From Cristatella mucedo (Eukaryota; Bryozoa; Phylactolaemata; Cristatellidae), in the NCBI GenBank assembly GCA_009760855.2, contig WPIO01000040.1, positions 1,977,501 to 2,041,500 of the forward strand: DNA of 64,000 nt. The letters run 5' to 3'. Under the pieces are notes generated by a model. The model made no database searches, was not told where the DNA came from, and saw nothing but the letters and a program-made list of their open reading frames with translations. Positions 49,242 through 63,200 of this stretch are shown here, one piece after another. Within the stretch, counting starts at the first letter, position 1. Each line of letters starts with the position of its first letter. The position numbers and the translations under genes were made by a program.

Positions 49242-52200
49242 GTTCTCGTATGGCATTCCGCTTCATCAAACCCCCAAAAAATTATATCCGGAACTTATTC
49301 CATTTAATTCGCCGGAAGATCCGTCGTCGGCTGCGATAGACGGAGCGTTGGCATGCAAGCCTGATGCACAGCTACTGGCACCTGACGGTTGTGCGGTCAC
49401 CTTGAACTATATACAGTCACCTACATGCAGTCACCCACATGCAGTCGCGGCCGCCTGTATACATATACGCCTATATACGCCTGTATAGTGTCCCTCGTCA
49501 CTTCCCACTTCGACTTTCGCGAGACTTCATTCTATCGTGGTTTTTCAAATATGTCCATTAAAAAATTGATCGAGATAAGGGAAACATGATACAGCATCCG
49601 CTCGGTTGTCTGAGTCAATGTCGATTCCAACAGCACGTGTGTATGTGTGTGTGTAATTAAATGTAGAATAATAATGAGATATTTGTAATGTCTAATATGT
49701 ACTATTTTCTTTAATCTTGTCTTGTCAAATATATTGGGTAACACGCGTGTAATGGTGACTAAAGGGGTGTTATGGCATGTCCAGATGGCTCTAATAACGT
49801 TAAAATCCGTATTTAGATGGCCATGAACAGGTTTCCTACGATCCAACTACGGATATATTTGATTTATAAAAAAGCATCCTACTTTTGAGGAAATTCACTT
49901 ATCTCGTTAGAGTCTAGAACTGACTAACCGTGATAAATGAGGGACGACTGTATAGCAATTGCTGCTGATTCGTGCTGAGGCGTGCTACACCGATCTAGCT
50001 AGGTTGGTTAGCTGTGATGGCACACTAGGAAAAGTGGTTGCTTTTCAAGACCTCGGTCCCGAGGTTGTATGTTCGAATCCTGAGCTGGGCAATCATTTGT
50101 TGCCACTGCAAGCGTAGGTGGTGATAGCCGCAAAGGCTCGTCTATCGCTATACGAGAGAGGCTGCTAAATCAGCAAGTATTTTCTTTAGATTACGAATAG
50201 AGCAGCTTGTGTTTAGCCAGCGAGTATCGACCTGGGTCGAAACGTCGATGCACATCCCGCGTTTTCTGCGAGCACACAGTTTTCACCACGTTTTCGCGCT
50301 CAATCTTGCCACGGTCTCGCTTCGCTATTCCTTCCTTCTTGTAGGAAGCTTACGCTGCTGTTCGGTTTGCCTTCCGTCTTTCTTTGCTCAATCCGCAAAG
50401 TGATTGTAGAGCAATTGTTTTCATTAGGAAGGCAGAAGAAGGCCCTCCTCACGTAAGCAGGCCTCATAGTGAATTCAGACGTCTCTACCCATAATTGCCG
50501 AGATGGCCGGAAGCCGCATCGTTATCCGATTCCTGTAGGAAGAGCTTGTAGCTTCTTCCCACAAGCAAGGACTTCGCCGAATGCATCGATGACTTGGCAC
50601 CGGTCATGTGCACCAGGTCTTTTATAGTCACGAAGAAGGCGTGCTCTAGACACTGCCTATGCTTGGTCGTTTGTTGTTGTTTTGTGTGGCCTCCATCGGC
50701 GTTGCCTCTGTTTGTCCTGGCCAAGCAGTAGCGTAGCCGTAGCTCAGCTCTCCCGCCTCCGTCCCCGATCTCACGTCACGTGTCTTGGACCGTCCCGCCT
50801 CCCCTTCGAGGCGACTCAGTAGGCCAAAGTAGTTCGGCGCACGAGCCGAAGGCCGAATCGAGGCGGACCGCGAGTAAAGGCGACTAGGTGCACGTCCGCC
50901 GCCCGCGGGTGCCGAGGCCTCAGTTCCCTGCGGCGCAGACGCTCGCTCGATTCGCAGGCGCATCGTCCCGATTCGAGCCGTCGGCTGTTCGTGGCCTTGG
51001 AGTCGAGCGCGCGTCCACTCGCTGGCAGCCGCTACTGGCTGCCTTCGTCGCATCTTGCGTCCGGGTGACGAAAAATGTCACGGGTCGGGCGACCGGAACG
51101 TCTGGCGTCGGGAGAGACGTTGGCCAAGTGTGACGTTCGCATTACGTCGTAATTCGCCGAAGTCTTGGCTTCGCGATGCTTGGGTTGTCGGCAAACGATC
51201 CGGTTGAGCGGCCGGTTTAGAGTCGGCCGGTTTAGAGTCGGCCGGCGGCAGTCGGTGAAGGTTGGCCGGTCGTGGCCTGTGTGACCTCGAAAACTCTCGC
51301 CGGCCGGCATCCAGCAACACAGCGTCATGTCGCCACCTCTATCATTGCATCTGACTTCGACGGTACTACCCAGAAGGCGCTACCACCCGGAAGGCGATAC
51401 TATCAGGCTAGAGGGGGTCCTACCCGGACAGAAGAAACCAAGACTGGCGAAGGCCGAGCAACAGTGGATTTCGGTACAGGCGTCCGGCGCCAAAGCTCAT
51501 TTGCATAAGTTCGCGTTCTCGCAGTGACATGAAATTTTGTGGACAGATAAATTCGAACGTTTACTAAAATATCAGCGAAAATTTTGAGCTAGGCAAGGCT
51601 CATCGTCTGGTCGTTGCTAGCCTAAATAGAGTGGATTGCTGTGGATTGCGGTGGATTGTGTTAATTCGTCGAACCCAGCGGCAGCCGTCGATAACTTTCC
51701 ACCTGACCTACTGCTAGTTAATTCGCCAGCTGTCTGGGGAGGGGAAAGCCCCTCGCGAAGCCTGAGGGTTTAATTACATACATTCTTAAAGACTCTGAGC
51801 AGGATGGCGCCAGACGAAACTTCAGCAGCTTTGGTCTCGGCGGTTAACCGAACACCCGGCTGCCGCCCCATCCGCCCAAACTTTTGTCCCCGGACGAAAC
51901 GACCGTGATCCGATCCTTCGTGAGCGGTGGTGTTTCAGCGGCTTATCAGGCTCCTCGGTGGCTGCCTTTAGCATGCCTTCGTGCCGTTCGGCCAGCGTGT
52001 GATAAAAAACAGCCCACAAGAGACGCGGTAGAATCAGTTAGATGGGGCTTAGTGGTAATAATAGTAAGACATTTGCACAGTCCCCTAAGAGAGCTAAATC
52101 TCTGTATAGACACCTTACATATTCTTTAAGTAAATCATGTCAGTTGTTTCGTGATAGAATGCGCCGCGGCAGTATGCATAAACACACAGAGGACACATCG

Positions 52201-52559
52201 CTCTGATCCAGCAAATTCTTCGAGGAACAGGTGGGTTTCTAGCCTTTTTTGTATGCGTTCTCAACTCAGCGTTTTATTGTAAGGAATGCTTGCCATCGCG
52301 CTTCGCTGCATTTCTGCGCATAAATTTTGCAAATAAGGATGGGTTCGCATATATTTCTCGAGGGTTACTCTGTGCTGTGAATGGGGGCACCCCAAACACG
52401 GGAGAGGGGGAGGGCCCAGCCGGCGCTGCCTCAAAGATGCGTCGGACTTGAAATTTGATCGGCATCTACCAAATTACACATGTGCATACACTGTGCATGC
52501 AAATATACGACCGGAAACTAACACAGCCTTTCAGAGCGAGCTTCCTTTTACAGGAGCGG
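49242..52559. other. No gene assigned except a SINE; CpG-rich at 50700-51500
   Basis: Contains the family A SINE at 50014-50190, a minus-oriented LINE/SINE tail near 52055-52130, and a CpG-rich segment with a doubled GGCCGGTTTAGAGTC unit near 51210-51240. No frame here shows a recognisable domain. Confidence 0.45.
50014..50190 (+). mobile_element. tRNA-derived SINE, family A
   Basis: Collinear with 10471-10645, with a more mutated head. The B box reads TGTTCGAATCC. Confidence 0.8.
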
Positions 52560-53243
52560 GTCTCTGCAGACGCCATATTGGATCATAGATATATCAGGTC
52601 AAACCCAGTGGAACGGACGTCGGCGCCAGGCATGCTGGGGAGATGTCCGGTGGAGCACGCGCATGCGCAGCGTATTTCCACCGTGTGGGCCGCATATGGC
52701 GACATGTGCCTCGTGTACTCGTTCCTCTTCGTCACCGTTATGCAGTGAGATAGAGACGACAGTCTAGCGGCTGCTATTCGGAGGGCTCGCCCCGTCCGTT
52801 TTGCTTCCATCGAGGCGTCGGTAACGCACGGAGGAAGTCGTCGGAAATCGTTTCGTCCGCCGCCCTGCCAGGCAGCGCCGTGCAGCGGTGTTTAAAGCTT
52901 CTCCCGCACCGATAGATCGGCGAGCCGTCGTCGTCGTCATAGTAGCCGCGGGACCGGTGAGGGTTTTCGGAATTGCATTTTTCGAATTTACCGTCGTCTT
53001 CGCCGTCGGGCCGCTTTTCGAAACCGGAATCCGTCGACGGGTCGGCCGGCCGGCACTGCGCACGTGTGCCACCCCCTGCGGGTCTTAGCTAGGCCTTTGT
53101 TCCGTTAAGCGCCGCCTCGTCTGCGCAGGCTCGGAAAAGTTGGACCAGGTCTGAAGCTTGCAGGTTTAGCGCAGCTTTTGCACCCGGTCGTCGCCGAACA
53201 ACGTACGGCGGCGGTGCAGCTCTGCACCCTTATCTTTGACAAT
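52560..53243 (+). promoter_or_regulatory. LARP1 promoter and 5' leader region
   Basis: This CpG-rich stretch precedes the LARP1 start codon. It holds a perfect palindromic NRF1-type site at 52658-52669 (CGCGCATGCGCA) and a YY1-like CCATATTG at 52573-52580. There is no TATA box near the start, as is usual for a housekeeping promoter. The transcription start and any non-coding first exon cannot be fixed from sequence alone. Confidence 0.55.
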
Positions 53244-56200
53244 ATGGCTTCCGCGGATGTGGCGGCTCAGCCGCCGGAGCTCGTTCCGCTCGACAAGGCG
53301 TCGGCCTCTGCCGCCGCACCGTCCGCGGCCGGAGCGAGTTCGGCGCTCGCCGGCGACAGCCCGCCGCCCTCGCTCGCCAAATCGGAGCAGAAGGGTACCG
53401 ACAAGGCAGCAGCCGACGAATCAGGCGATGCCAGGAAGCCGCCGGGTCCGAAGAAGTTTGACAACGTCAATTACGTAGAGGCGCCGCTGCCAAAAACGAA
53501 TCCGTGGACGAAGGGCACCGCTAGCCAGCAGCAGCACGTGCCGAGGGCAGCTCCGAAGGACAGATCGGGTGAGCTACCAGTCGCTACACTGCGTTCTGTG
53601 TGGATTCGCCTTTTCTGCTGTCAGCAGCTGAACCAAGAGCTGTTTGTCAATCCATTTTAGATCCGCTTAAAAAGCCACCCCCCCATTTATGTGGTAGCTG
53701 CTGATCCAGTTGTTCGCCAGCTCCTGCCACCTCGGCTCCCCCCATAGGTTCTTCCTTGAACTACCGAAACCCCTTCGCCTTCAGTCATTAACTGTTTGCA
53801 TCAGTCGTTAAGGGGGGGGTACCATGCGATTGTTAGCGCTCCGAGCGTGACAGCAGTTGGCAACACGGAGGTCTGTTCCACTTTCCTTCCCGATCCACCC
53901 TTTTCCTTGACGTCGCGACGACATGCCCCTTCGGTTATTCCGTGGCCAACCACTGCATTGTCCGGCCGCCCAAGTACCCACTGTTCTGTTGCTTGATTCG
54001 TCTCCAGTCAGTTCTTGGCATCGCATTCTATATACGGCTGCGCTTGCTATAAAGTTCGGTTGTCGAAACCGTTTGCTGGACCGTCGTCGCGGCCCCGTCC
54101 AACCCAGTGTGAAATGATAACAGTAGTAATGACGTTTGTATTGCACTTATAGCTCTGGAATGGAAGGAAATTGAGTTATTAGGGATAACTTGCACATTTG
54201 CAGCGTGCATGCAAACACACAAAAGGACGACACACACACACCAAACGCCGTGAGAAGTGGGTGGTTTTTTTTAGCTTGTCTTTTTCCTTTTACTATCGTC
54301 TGATCAGGACATGTGCAAAGCGAGTCCCAGGCTTTGGGAGTACGAACTCAACTAACGAACTGAAGGCACGGTCTCTAATAAAGAATCTCGAGTTTAGATA
54401 GATGCCCAGCTAAACGATAAGAGTCGGTAGAGCAGGCGAATAAATCGTGACTAGGATTACTATTATTACTGCTTCTGCCGCTTGTTCCCCGCAGTTCTGT
54501 GAGAAGCTGCCTCGACCGTAATCACGTGGCATGAAAAAGCCAGCAACTATTCTGAGCACCTCCCCTGCCGCCAATGTGCTCTCTCGTCAAAGTTTTGCTT
54601 GCTGGTGGCATCGCTTGGCAGGTGGCACTGCTGCTGCTCCTGCCTCTGGTTTTACCCGGGGGTTCATTTGCCTCATCCTCCTCCCAACACTGCCGTGCTG
54701 CCCGTTTGTCAGTGTGGATGGATGCTGATGACGGCGGCCTATGTTTTCAGAACCTGCAAAGTCAGCGCTGGAGCCATTTAAGATGACAGCCGGTGTTTCT
54801 AGGCCGGCAAAGTCAGCCGCAGCCCCTCCAGCAGCAGCCACCGCCGCACCGCTCCCCGCTCAGGCAGCACCAGCAGCAGGGGCCACAGCTGCAGGCGCTG
54901 TGCCCGCGGCCTCCTCCTCTGGATCCACTGCTGCCGTGGCTACTGCAGCTCCTGGCGCTGTGGCATCGTCATCTCAGGCGACTGCAGTCGCACCCACTGC
55001 TCCCCAGGTGCGTCGCTCTGCGCTCGCCCTGGCGCGCGATGACGGTCTGGTACAGGCGTCGCCGGCAGCTCCGTGTTCAGTTTCGGTTTTCGTCTTTGCT
55101 GGCAACAGCGTTTGCGTCCCTATATATGTATATAGAATGCACAAGTCCAGAGAGACACCAACGACTGGCCGTCGCTGCACGAAGTCAAAGAAAAGAAAGA
55201 GGTGAGCGTCCTCATCACAGCGGCTACAGCAGCCGTAGCCACTGCCAAGCCCGTGCAGCCGTGGCCGCCGCCGTCATGTGACCCGGGAATCTGTGGCTGC
55301 GATGTTCGTTGATATACATGGCTCCCGGCATTCTCTGACAGCTGCCTGCCCCCCCCCCTGTGGGCATGTCCTGGCACCCTGCTGCTAACTGCTGCTGCAA
55401 GGCTTTACGGTTCGGTCGGCCCGCGTCAACTCTCCTGCACTGGCAGCATTGTCGACCATCGCTCTCGTTCGATGGCACCGCGGCCATCGGCTCCTCTGCA
55501 CGGTTAGCACGCATGTTGTGTGTGGTGTTCTCTGCACTGCTCTGCACAGCCTACTGCATCCATCCGCGGATGGATGCTGTAGGCGGCTGCTTCCTCTTCA
55601 TAAATCCATAAAGCCTGCCTCTGGTCGGCATCACTTATGTCGCTCGAGTAGTTGCTGCCGTCGCAGCCCTTACATGTCTTATCGTGCTTGGCATACTTCT
55701 GGTCTTCCGTCCCTCCAGCATCCTAGGCTGCTAGCACAATGCAGTGATTTTCGCTCGGCTGAGTACTGGCCTGTCCATAGTGGCATTAGGCTGCTGAGAG
55801 CACAATGCCCATTCGGTAGTTGCAAGGGCATCAGTGCTACTGCTATGCTACCGGCGTCTTGTGTATTAGCTACTAGTGCTGGTCAGCCTCCCCTTCCCCC
55901 TCCTAACTCAGCCCGTGCAGCACCTCTTGTCTGCTGGCTGGCTCTGGCTTGGCCCGCTGGCCGTCTGCTCGTGGATACGGCGAATCAGTCTGACACAAGT
56001 AAGTTTCATCCTTACTCGCTTCTTCGATTCGCCCTCCTAACTTGGCTCTGCTTCTCACTTTCTGCTTGTTTTGTCAGATTACGTCCAACGGTGGCTACAC
56101 TGTGTTGGTAGAGATGGGCTGAGCGTGCAGAGCCGGGCCCCACCTCTGCACGCTCCGACTGGCTTGTATCTCGGGAAGGGGGGGAGCCTTCCCTCTCGCC

Positions 56201-57564
56201 AACCGAAACTACTCTCGCCTGCCACTGGTCTCGTTCTGGCCATGTGCTGCATTGCTGACTGCGATCGGGCGCTTCACCGTCGAGAGGCGTTGCTGGCAGA
56301 ACGTTCCCAGTGTGAAGAAGCCCGGCAAGTCGCTCGGCTGCAAGTACGACTTCGACTCCGGCGGCGACGACTCTTCAAAGGAAAATCGAGACGAGGACGA
56401 GGAGAGCCGCGCTCAGCGCAGGAAAGGTGAGGCCGCTTCGACGACGGCTTCTGCCATGCGGCCATGAGGCAGCTCTTGGAGCTTCCCACTCGGAAGCGTC
56501 GGATTTGACCCTCTTTGCCCCTCTTTGCGCCTCTTCATCTCTTTCGATCGCTTCGCTCTCTCTAGTCACCAAGCATCGGTGGGTTCCCATGGACTACGAG
56601 CCGCCGAAATACGAGAGACGCCGCCCGCCGCAGCAGCAGCGCGACCAGTACTACCAGCTGCCTCCGAGCGACGGTGCTGTTGCCGTGGCAGAAGGCGGCT
56701 CTGTGGCGCAGCCTTCGCAAGACGGTGGACTCCCGAAGACCTTGGCCTTTGGCGGCAGGCGGCCAGGTAAGCTCTTGCATCGTTCGTCTCTGAAGGCTTT
56801 CTCCGCTAGTCTGCAGTGCATGCTTTGCCAGCTTGCTTGCCACCACCCGACTGAGGAGGGAAGTGGTGCTCGGGGAGCGGCATCTGTGCCCGCCCCCCCC
56901 CCCCCATTGGTACTGGGCAGCAGCATTGCCTGCCGATTGGCAAGCGAGTCTAGACAACGTCAAGGGGCTACTCTTGAGCAGAGCTCGACGGTGTTGCACA
57001 AGTGCGCCAGCCCGGTCTGTCTGTTTACCCCATCGATTCGATCGCAATTGCAGACGGCTGGAAGGACGATCGTGACGTAGCAGCCGGTAGCGAGCAGCAG
57101 CACTCGGGCGATCGAGGCTACGGCTGGTACCGCGGCAGTCGTGGTCGTGGGCGAGGCGGCTACAGGGGCGGGCGAGGCGGCAGCGGCAAGTACGGACGCT
57201 TCAGCTCGACAGAGAACGGTGAGAGCTGGCACACCGTCTCCTCTGCTGGCCATCCGGGTTCGCGGGCGGCTTGCCATACATTGCTCGACCGAAGCCCAAG
57301 CCCCCCAGTCCTTTTTTTGCCCGGCGTCTGTGCGAGTGGCCGGCTCGGCTGCATTCCGGCCGCGTTCGAGCTGCTTGAGCATGAGCACGCTGCTGCCATT
57401 CACAGGCGACATGTCGACGTTCTACGGCCCCAGTGCAGACGCGATCGTGGTAGATCCAGGCATGACATTCTATGGAAGCTTCTACTTCAACGGGGCTCCA
57501 TACGTGGACGAGGAGACTCTGAGAGAGCTTGTCAAGAAGCAAATGTGAGCCTTGCTGATTCTCT

Positions 57565-57634
<70 letters not shown>

Positions 57635-60226
57635 AGCAAGCCTGCTCACCTGCACTTAGGCAGCTGGCTTCTCCGCCATCGTTCACCAACCGGCCGAGTT
57701 CTTTGTTTCAGCGAGTACTACTTCAGTGTGGAGAACCTGCAGAAGGACATCTTCCTCAGGCAGAAGATGGACGCCGACGGCTGGATCACGCTGAGCCTCG
57801 TCGCCAGCTTCCACCGCGTCCAGGCTTTGACGCAGGACATCAAACTGCTTATCGAGGTGCGCTTCGGTGCGCGATCTCCTTTCCTTCCTCCATTTGCTCC
57901 CCTTTGCTGTGCCGAATGCTAGTTCGTGCGGCGGCTCGCAAACGAGCCGTGTCCACAGTCTCACCAGATGCTGGCATGGTTCAGTGCGACCTTGTGAGCA
58001 ACAAATGCTGTGGCACATTAAAGTCGGCTGGCAATTGCTTCCGAGAGAAGGATTTCTCATCTCTCGGAATCATGCCAGCTCACATTTCCGCACAAGTGCT
58101 CGGGCGTGGCAGCGCCGCCTCCTGTGTTTCTGGCTAAGAGCGTGCTTGAGGCACCTTTGCAATGTGTGCATAACAAGCACGTGCTGACACGTGCTTTGCG
58201 ATCGGTGCATCTGTGGATGTCAGCCCACTTTAGGCTGGCTTTTGCCAGCTGTGGCAGGAACTGATCTGATCTGAATCGGAGCTGATGCTGCAGCCTCCGC
58301 GTTTCTCTCTTTCCCCGCAGTCACTGAAGACAAGCAGCGAGATTGAAGTATCGAGCGATGGCATAAAAATTCGACCCATCGCCGACCCGAAGCGATGGCC
58401 TCTGCAGCACAATTCGACGTCTGTGCGAAGCATATTTAATCCGGACGTGCCCGAGTTTGTGCCTGGCATGCTGGTGCCCTCACTGTCCATGCCAGGTTAG
58501 TGCTTAGCGCACGTCATTCGTGATCGTTCTCTCTCACTCACTCACACTCTCTTTCTCTTTCTGGTGTCTGTTACCCGTGCCTTGAGAGAGTACCCTTTAC
58601 ATGCTACTGTCGTCTGCTCAGCATTGCTAGCCTTACTGGCTTCGACCAGAAAGGGTTTACACGTGTCCTAGGGCGTTAACTCACCCTGAAACATGCGTGT
58701 CAATTATGGTGCAGCTAGGAGTGAGTGGCCTTGAGATGTAGATGCCCAGCAAGGGAACTTGTATCCCGTGACATGTGACTACATAGGAAAAGGGCTGTTA
58801 GTTTGTGAACATGTACAAAATTGAGCAATTAAATCCTAGAGGGTCCCTCATTTTTTAATGCTTGCACTTAATAAGAATACGTGTGTAAGGAAGATGACGG
58901 TGAACGTATCTCTGCACAAGAGAGAGGGCATGAAAGATGAGTTTGCATGTGCCACGAGTTGCAACTAGCCCAGTGAACAGCAAGTCGTGTCATGCAAGGG
59001 CACTTTCAGGCTACTAGGGAAGGCGATCCCTGCGTGGTTTGAGTAAGCAAGTTGGCATGTACCACGAGCTGCTGGAAGTTACGACGTGTGGTCGGACTTT
59101 TTTGTCTGCCATTTACTGCTCTCGAGGAAAGAGAAATGGTCCGGTCGCTTTGATGCCTAGCAGCTAAGCATCCAGTGAAGCTCGGTCGTTGGCCCCTATG
59201 CTAGCCGGTCCATGGTTCTCGGTCACACACCTCTTCGGCAGACTCGGATCCCAAGGTCAACTTTCATCAGGCAGTTATGGCAAGAGATTTCCATTCCCTC
59301 GCCCACAAAATGATTTAATATGCTCCGGCCCACTATCTCGTGCGGCAGCGGTGCACTTTCAGCCCAGTCGTTGGGCGCTCTCGCCCAGCCTGACCGAGGC
59401 CACGCTAGCCACAGCAGCGCTGCTGCCATTCTGCAGCTCGGCTCCCTATAGCGCGAGCCACGCCGTCTCAGGTACTGCCTCGACCAGCCCCGGCGGCGAC
59501 GGAGGTGCATCGGACGGCATCTTTTTCGGTGCCAGCTCACAGCTTCGTCTCGCCATGACGCCCGGCCTGTCAACGAGCGCACCCGAGAAGTCGAGCTTCG
59601 ACGAGTGGATGGAGGTCAGGCGCAAGCCGTTCAAGGTCGCCAAGGCCAAGGAAGCCGCACGAACCGCCGACGACGACAATGCGGCGTTGCCGACGGTCCG
59701 TGTCTTGCGCTGGTGGCACTTTGTCTCATTTGGGGGCGCTGGCGTGTTTCGGCCGGATGCTCTGCCTGCTGTCTTGGCTCGAGCGCCGGTCGGCGGCCCC
59801 TCCCCCCTGTCCTGCCTACCTACGTGCGCATGACCCCCTGCCCTTCCCGTCGACAGTCGGCAGCCCAGACGCCCTTGAAGTCGAAGAAGCCTTCGGAGAT
59901 TGGCGGCGACGACGAACAGGAAGAGCTGGACTTCATGTTCGACGAGGAACTCGAGCGGCTGGGCGACGGCCGCAAGAACACGTTTAGCGCCGACTGGTGA
60001 GCGCTGATGCTGTCGCTGCTGACGCTGATGCTGCCACCGCTGCTGCCCCCTCTCCCTTCCCCCCATGCCGCTTCCGGCTGCTGCTGCTCTGCTTTTTGTC
60101 GGTTGCTACTTTAGTGGCAGATGCTGTGAGCATCCTGGTGCCTCCCTTCCTACGGTGGCGGGATGCCAGCTGGTTTTCTCTGCTGCTCTGCAATATAACT
60201 ACAACAATAATGATACATAATAATAT

Positions 60227-60289
<63 letters not shown>

Positions 60290-63200
60290 TTCTACGAATA
60301 GCAAAACGTTAATATAGGGCTCTCAGAGAGATGAATCTCGTCTTGGCAGCACTTGGCAGGTGCATATGTGGAAAGCATTACCAAAAGATTGGTGGTAGCA
60401 GCCGCAAGCAGCAGGCTCAGTGTAAGCAGGCACGTGCACACGAAGGACGAATCGCAAAGACCAGCTAAACGTGTGCTTAAATAGACGTTTTTTAAGCTTT
60501 TTTTTTAAATGGCATTGGACGTTGCGACGTGCTTCGGTAGTGAGTTCCAGGCTTTTAGAGCGTACAAGCTACATACACGGTCTCCAAAGGTCAGCGCACA
60601 TAAGCTCACGGAGAACAAATTACAAGAACCCACCGTATGCTGTGAAAAGTAGATGCAGTGTTAGCTTTTTTTATGGTCAAGTCAAGGGATGTCGTGACGC
60701 CAGTCTGGAGTGAATTCCGGGCTTTGGAAAGGTACGAGCTAAACGTACGGTCTCCAGAGGATTTGTGGTTCGTGCGAGGTATAGATAACCGATTGGATTA
60801 AAAAGAAAATCCGGTGGTACTATGCTTAGCCTGGTGGGGGAGTAGCTCTGATAGGTAAGGTGGGGCCAAGGAATCGGAAGGGACCAAAAAGTGAGTTACA
60901 AAACCTTGAAGTCGATTCGGTGCTTGACTGGGAGCCAGTGCAGGTCTTCGAGAAGTGTTGTGATGTGACAACTTCTACACTCACGACAGACGAGTCTCCT
61001 GGCTGTCGAGTTTTGCACCAGCTGTAGCCAAGGTTCAATGTGCCGCTTGCCGAAGGAGCAGGTGGCGATCTCAGCGAAGCAGCAGCAGTGAATTGGTTCG
61101 CGACTCGCCTATGGCTCAAATCGGTGTCTTGTGACGGCTTGCCACCCCTGCGACTGGCGCTAGTTCAGACGAGCCCGGCCGTTTCTGGCCAGCGCCGTGT
61201 CCTTCATGGCCGGCAGTCGTGGTGTCGTGCCGTGCATGCTCGTCGAGTGAGCACTAGTTTCTGGGGTGGGTGCCAGGGCACCTTGGTCTGGCGTCCACAC
61301 GTTGCTTTTGCTGCTGCCACTGCCTTCGTGTGCCGGCCCGATTTGTCGGCCGCCGCCCTGTCCACGTCGTGTAACGAGAGCGACTGAGTCTGTGGTCAGC
61401 TTAGACGACCGCCGATGTCTCGCTCGGCTGCAGGTCCGGCAGCGAGGCAGACGGTGAGGACGAGGCTGACGAGATCGACGACAAGGAGATAAGTAAGATC
61501 CTCATCGTCACTCAGACGCCGCCGTACATGCGCAAGCATCCGCAGGGCGATCGGCACCCGGGCGACTTCACGCCACGAGCCAAGATGACGGCCGAGCTGG
61601 CCAAGGTCATCAACGACGGCCTGTACTATTACGAGGAGGACCTCTGGCGCTCGTCCGACGTACGTTTTGCCGTTATTGCCGCTCTGCTCTGGTCGCCTCC
61701 GCTTCTTGTCCACGTGCCGGATGCTCTCGATGTGCACTCGTCGGGTTTCACCCAGCTTTATTCATTTATTTTCCTTTTTGTAGAAGTCTCTGAAGGTAAA
61801 GGTAGCAGCTGTCGAGCTCGGCTTGCGGCTCCAAGTCGCTCGCTCATTCCTGGACGCGAGCTAGCGAGGCTAGCCTAGCTGCCACCGTTTTGCAGCGCGC
61901 ATCGTTTGCTCGGCGTCATTTGGATGTGCTGCCGCGTTGTAGTTCGACGACTACAAGACGGTAAGCGTCATATCGCAGGTGCAGTACGAGAGCATCAGCC
62001 CCGTGCGAGGAGGAGGAGGTGGTGGTGCCGCCACCGCCGCTGTTGACGTCAAGCAGGCGGCGCCGCCTCCGCCGCCACCGCCGCCGACCACGCCACAGCT
62101 TGCTCTTCCCGTCACGCCCGGTGAGTGGTTACGAGCGGCGTCGCCGCAGATGCGTGCGTGCATGCTGCCTTGCTGCGCAGCAGCGACTGACATTTGTGTC
62201 CGGCTGTAGCTCGCAACATAAAGAGTGCCGTGCCAAAGGAGAAATCCGTCGCCTCCTCGCTGCCGACCGACATACCGGACGTGCCCGGCCGCAAGCCTCC
62301 CAAGACGCCGCGCACGCCTGGCGGCCGAGCCGCCGCTGCGGCTGCTGCCGAGCGCGAGCCTCGCTTCTATCCGGTGGTGAAGGACGCGAGCAAGCCTGTG
62401 GATCCTCAGGTGTGAATGCTCAGCTCGTGTGCGGCAGCCATGGCGGCTTGCCTTGGTGCCGTGGCGGCTTGCCTCGTTACTTGGTGCCCGGCGAGGATCT
62501 TCTTAATGCAATGCAGCCGCAGCAGCCCGAACGTGTGCCCGCGAAATGCCATTCGGCACCGACGCCTGTGGGTCTGCTAGCTTACGGCTTCGTTGTCTGC
62601 TGGCGTTGCACTTGCTCGATCCACGCCGGATCTCGATCGACGATCGATCCCGCTGGGCTCGGTGGGTTGGTTGGCGTAGCACTCTCGCTGCCCGCCTGCT
62701 CTCCTTGCGTCCATCGAGCAGAGCTCGGCGGGCAAAAAAGGCTGTGGCAGTGTGGTGCCTTCAGCATCTCAGCCGTACGGATTGAGTGAGCCCTTTGGTG
62801 AGGTCAGCAGAATGCCTACTCCTTTAACTAACGGCAGTGGCCACGACCTTGCTGCTTGCCGCTGGGTAGGCCACGACGGGCAAACGCCGACAAGTGTGAC
62901 AACTCCCTCCGCGAGCCACGCTCTCGCGTCTGTATGCATAGGATAATGAAAGAGTGTGCTTAGAACGAGCGATTCTACACGTGACCCCCATCAGGGCACG
63001 GCACTGCAGCACAGCTCGCCCCTGCCGGGCCGCGCTGCAGCTGCTGCTGCATGGCAGCTTGTAGCAGCCTGTCGTGTCTTGACGCGCAGACGCCCCACAA
63101 GAAGAAGACGCGGCACACGCAGAATCCGCCAGCCGAGAGCCACATTGGCTGGATCCTGGACACGAAGGAGCATCGTGTGCGCACCAGCTCCACCTCGTCG

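Noticed and set aside
53178-53243. A longer LARP1 N-terminus
   Set aside because: The upstream in-frame codon is TTG, not ATG. The first ATG in frame is at 53244, in good context.
61961-61980. A tiny intron (GTAAGC...CGCAG) inside LARP1 exon 61943-62120
   Set aside because: Eighteen bases is too short to splice, and reading through gives the conserved peptide.
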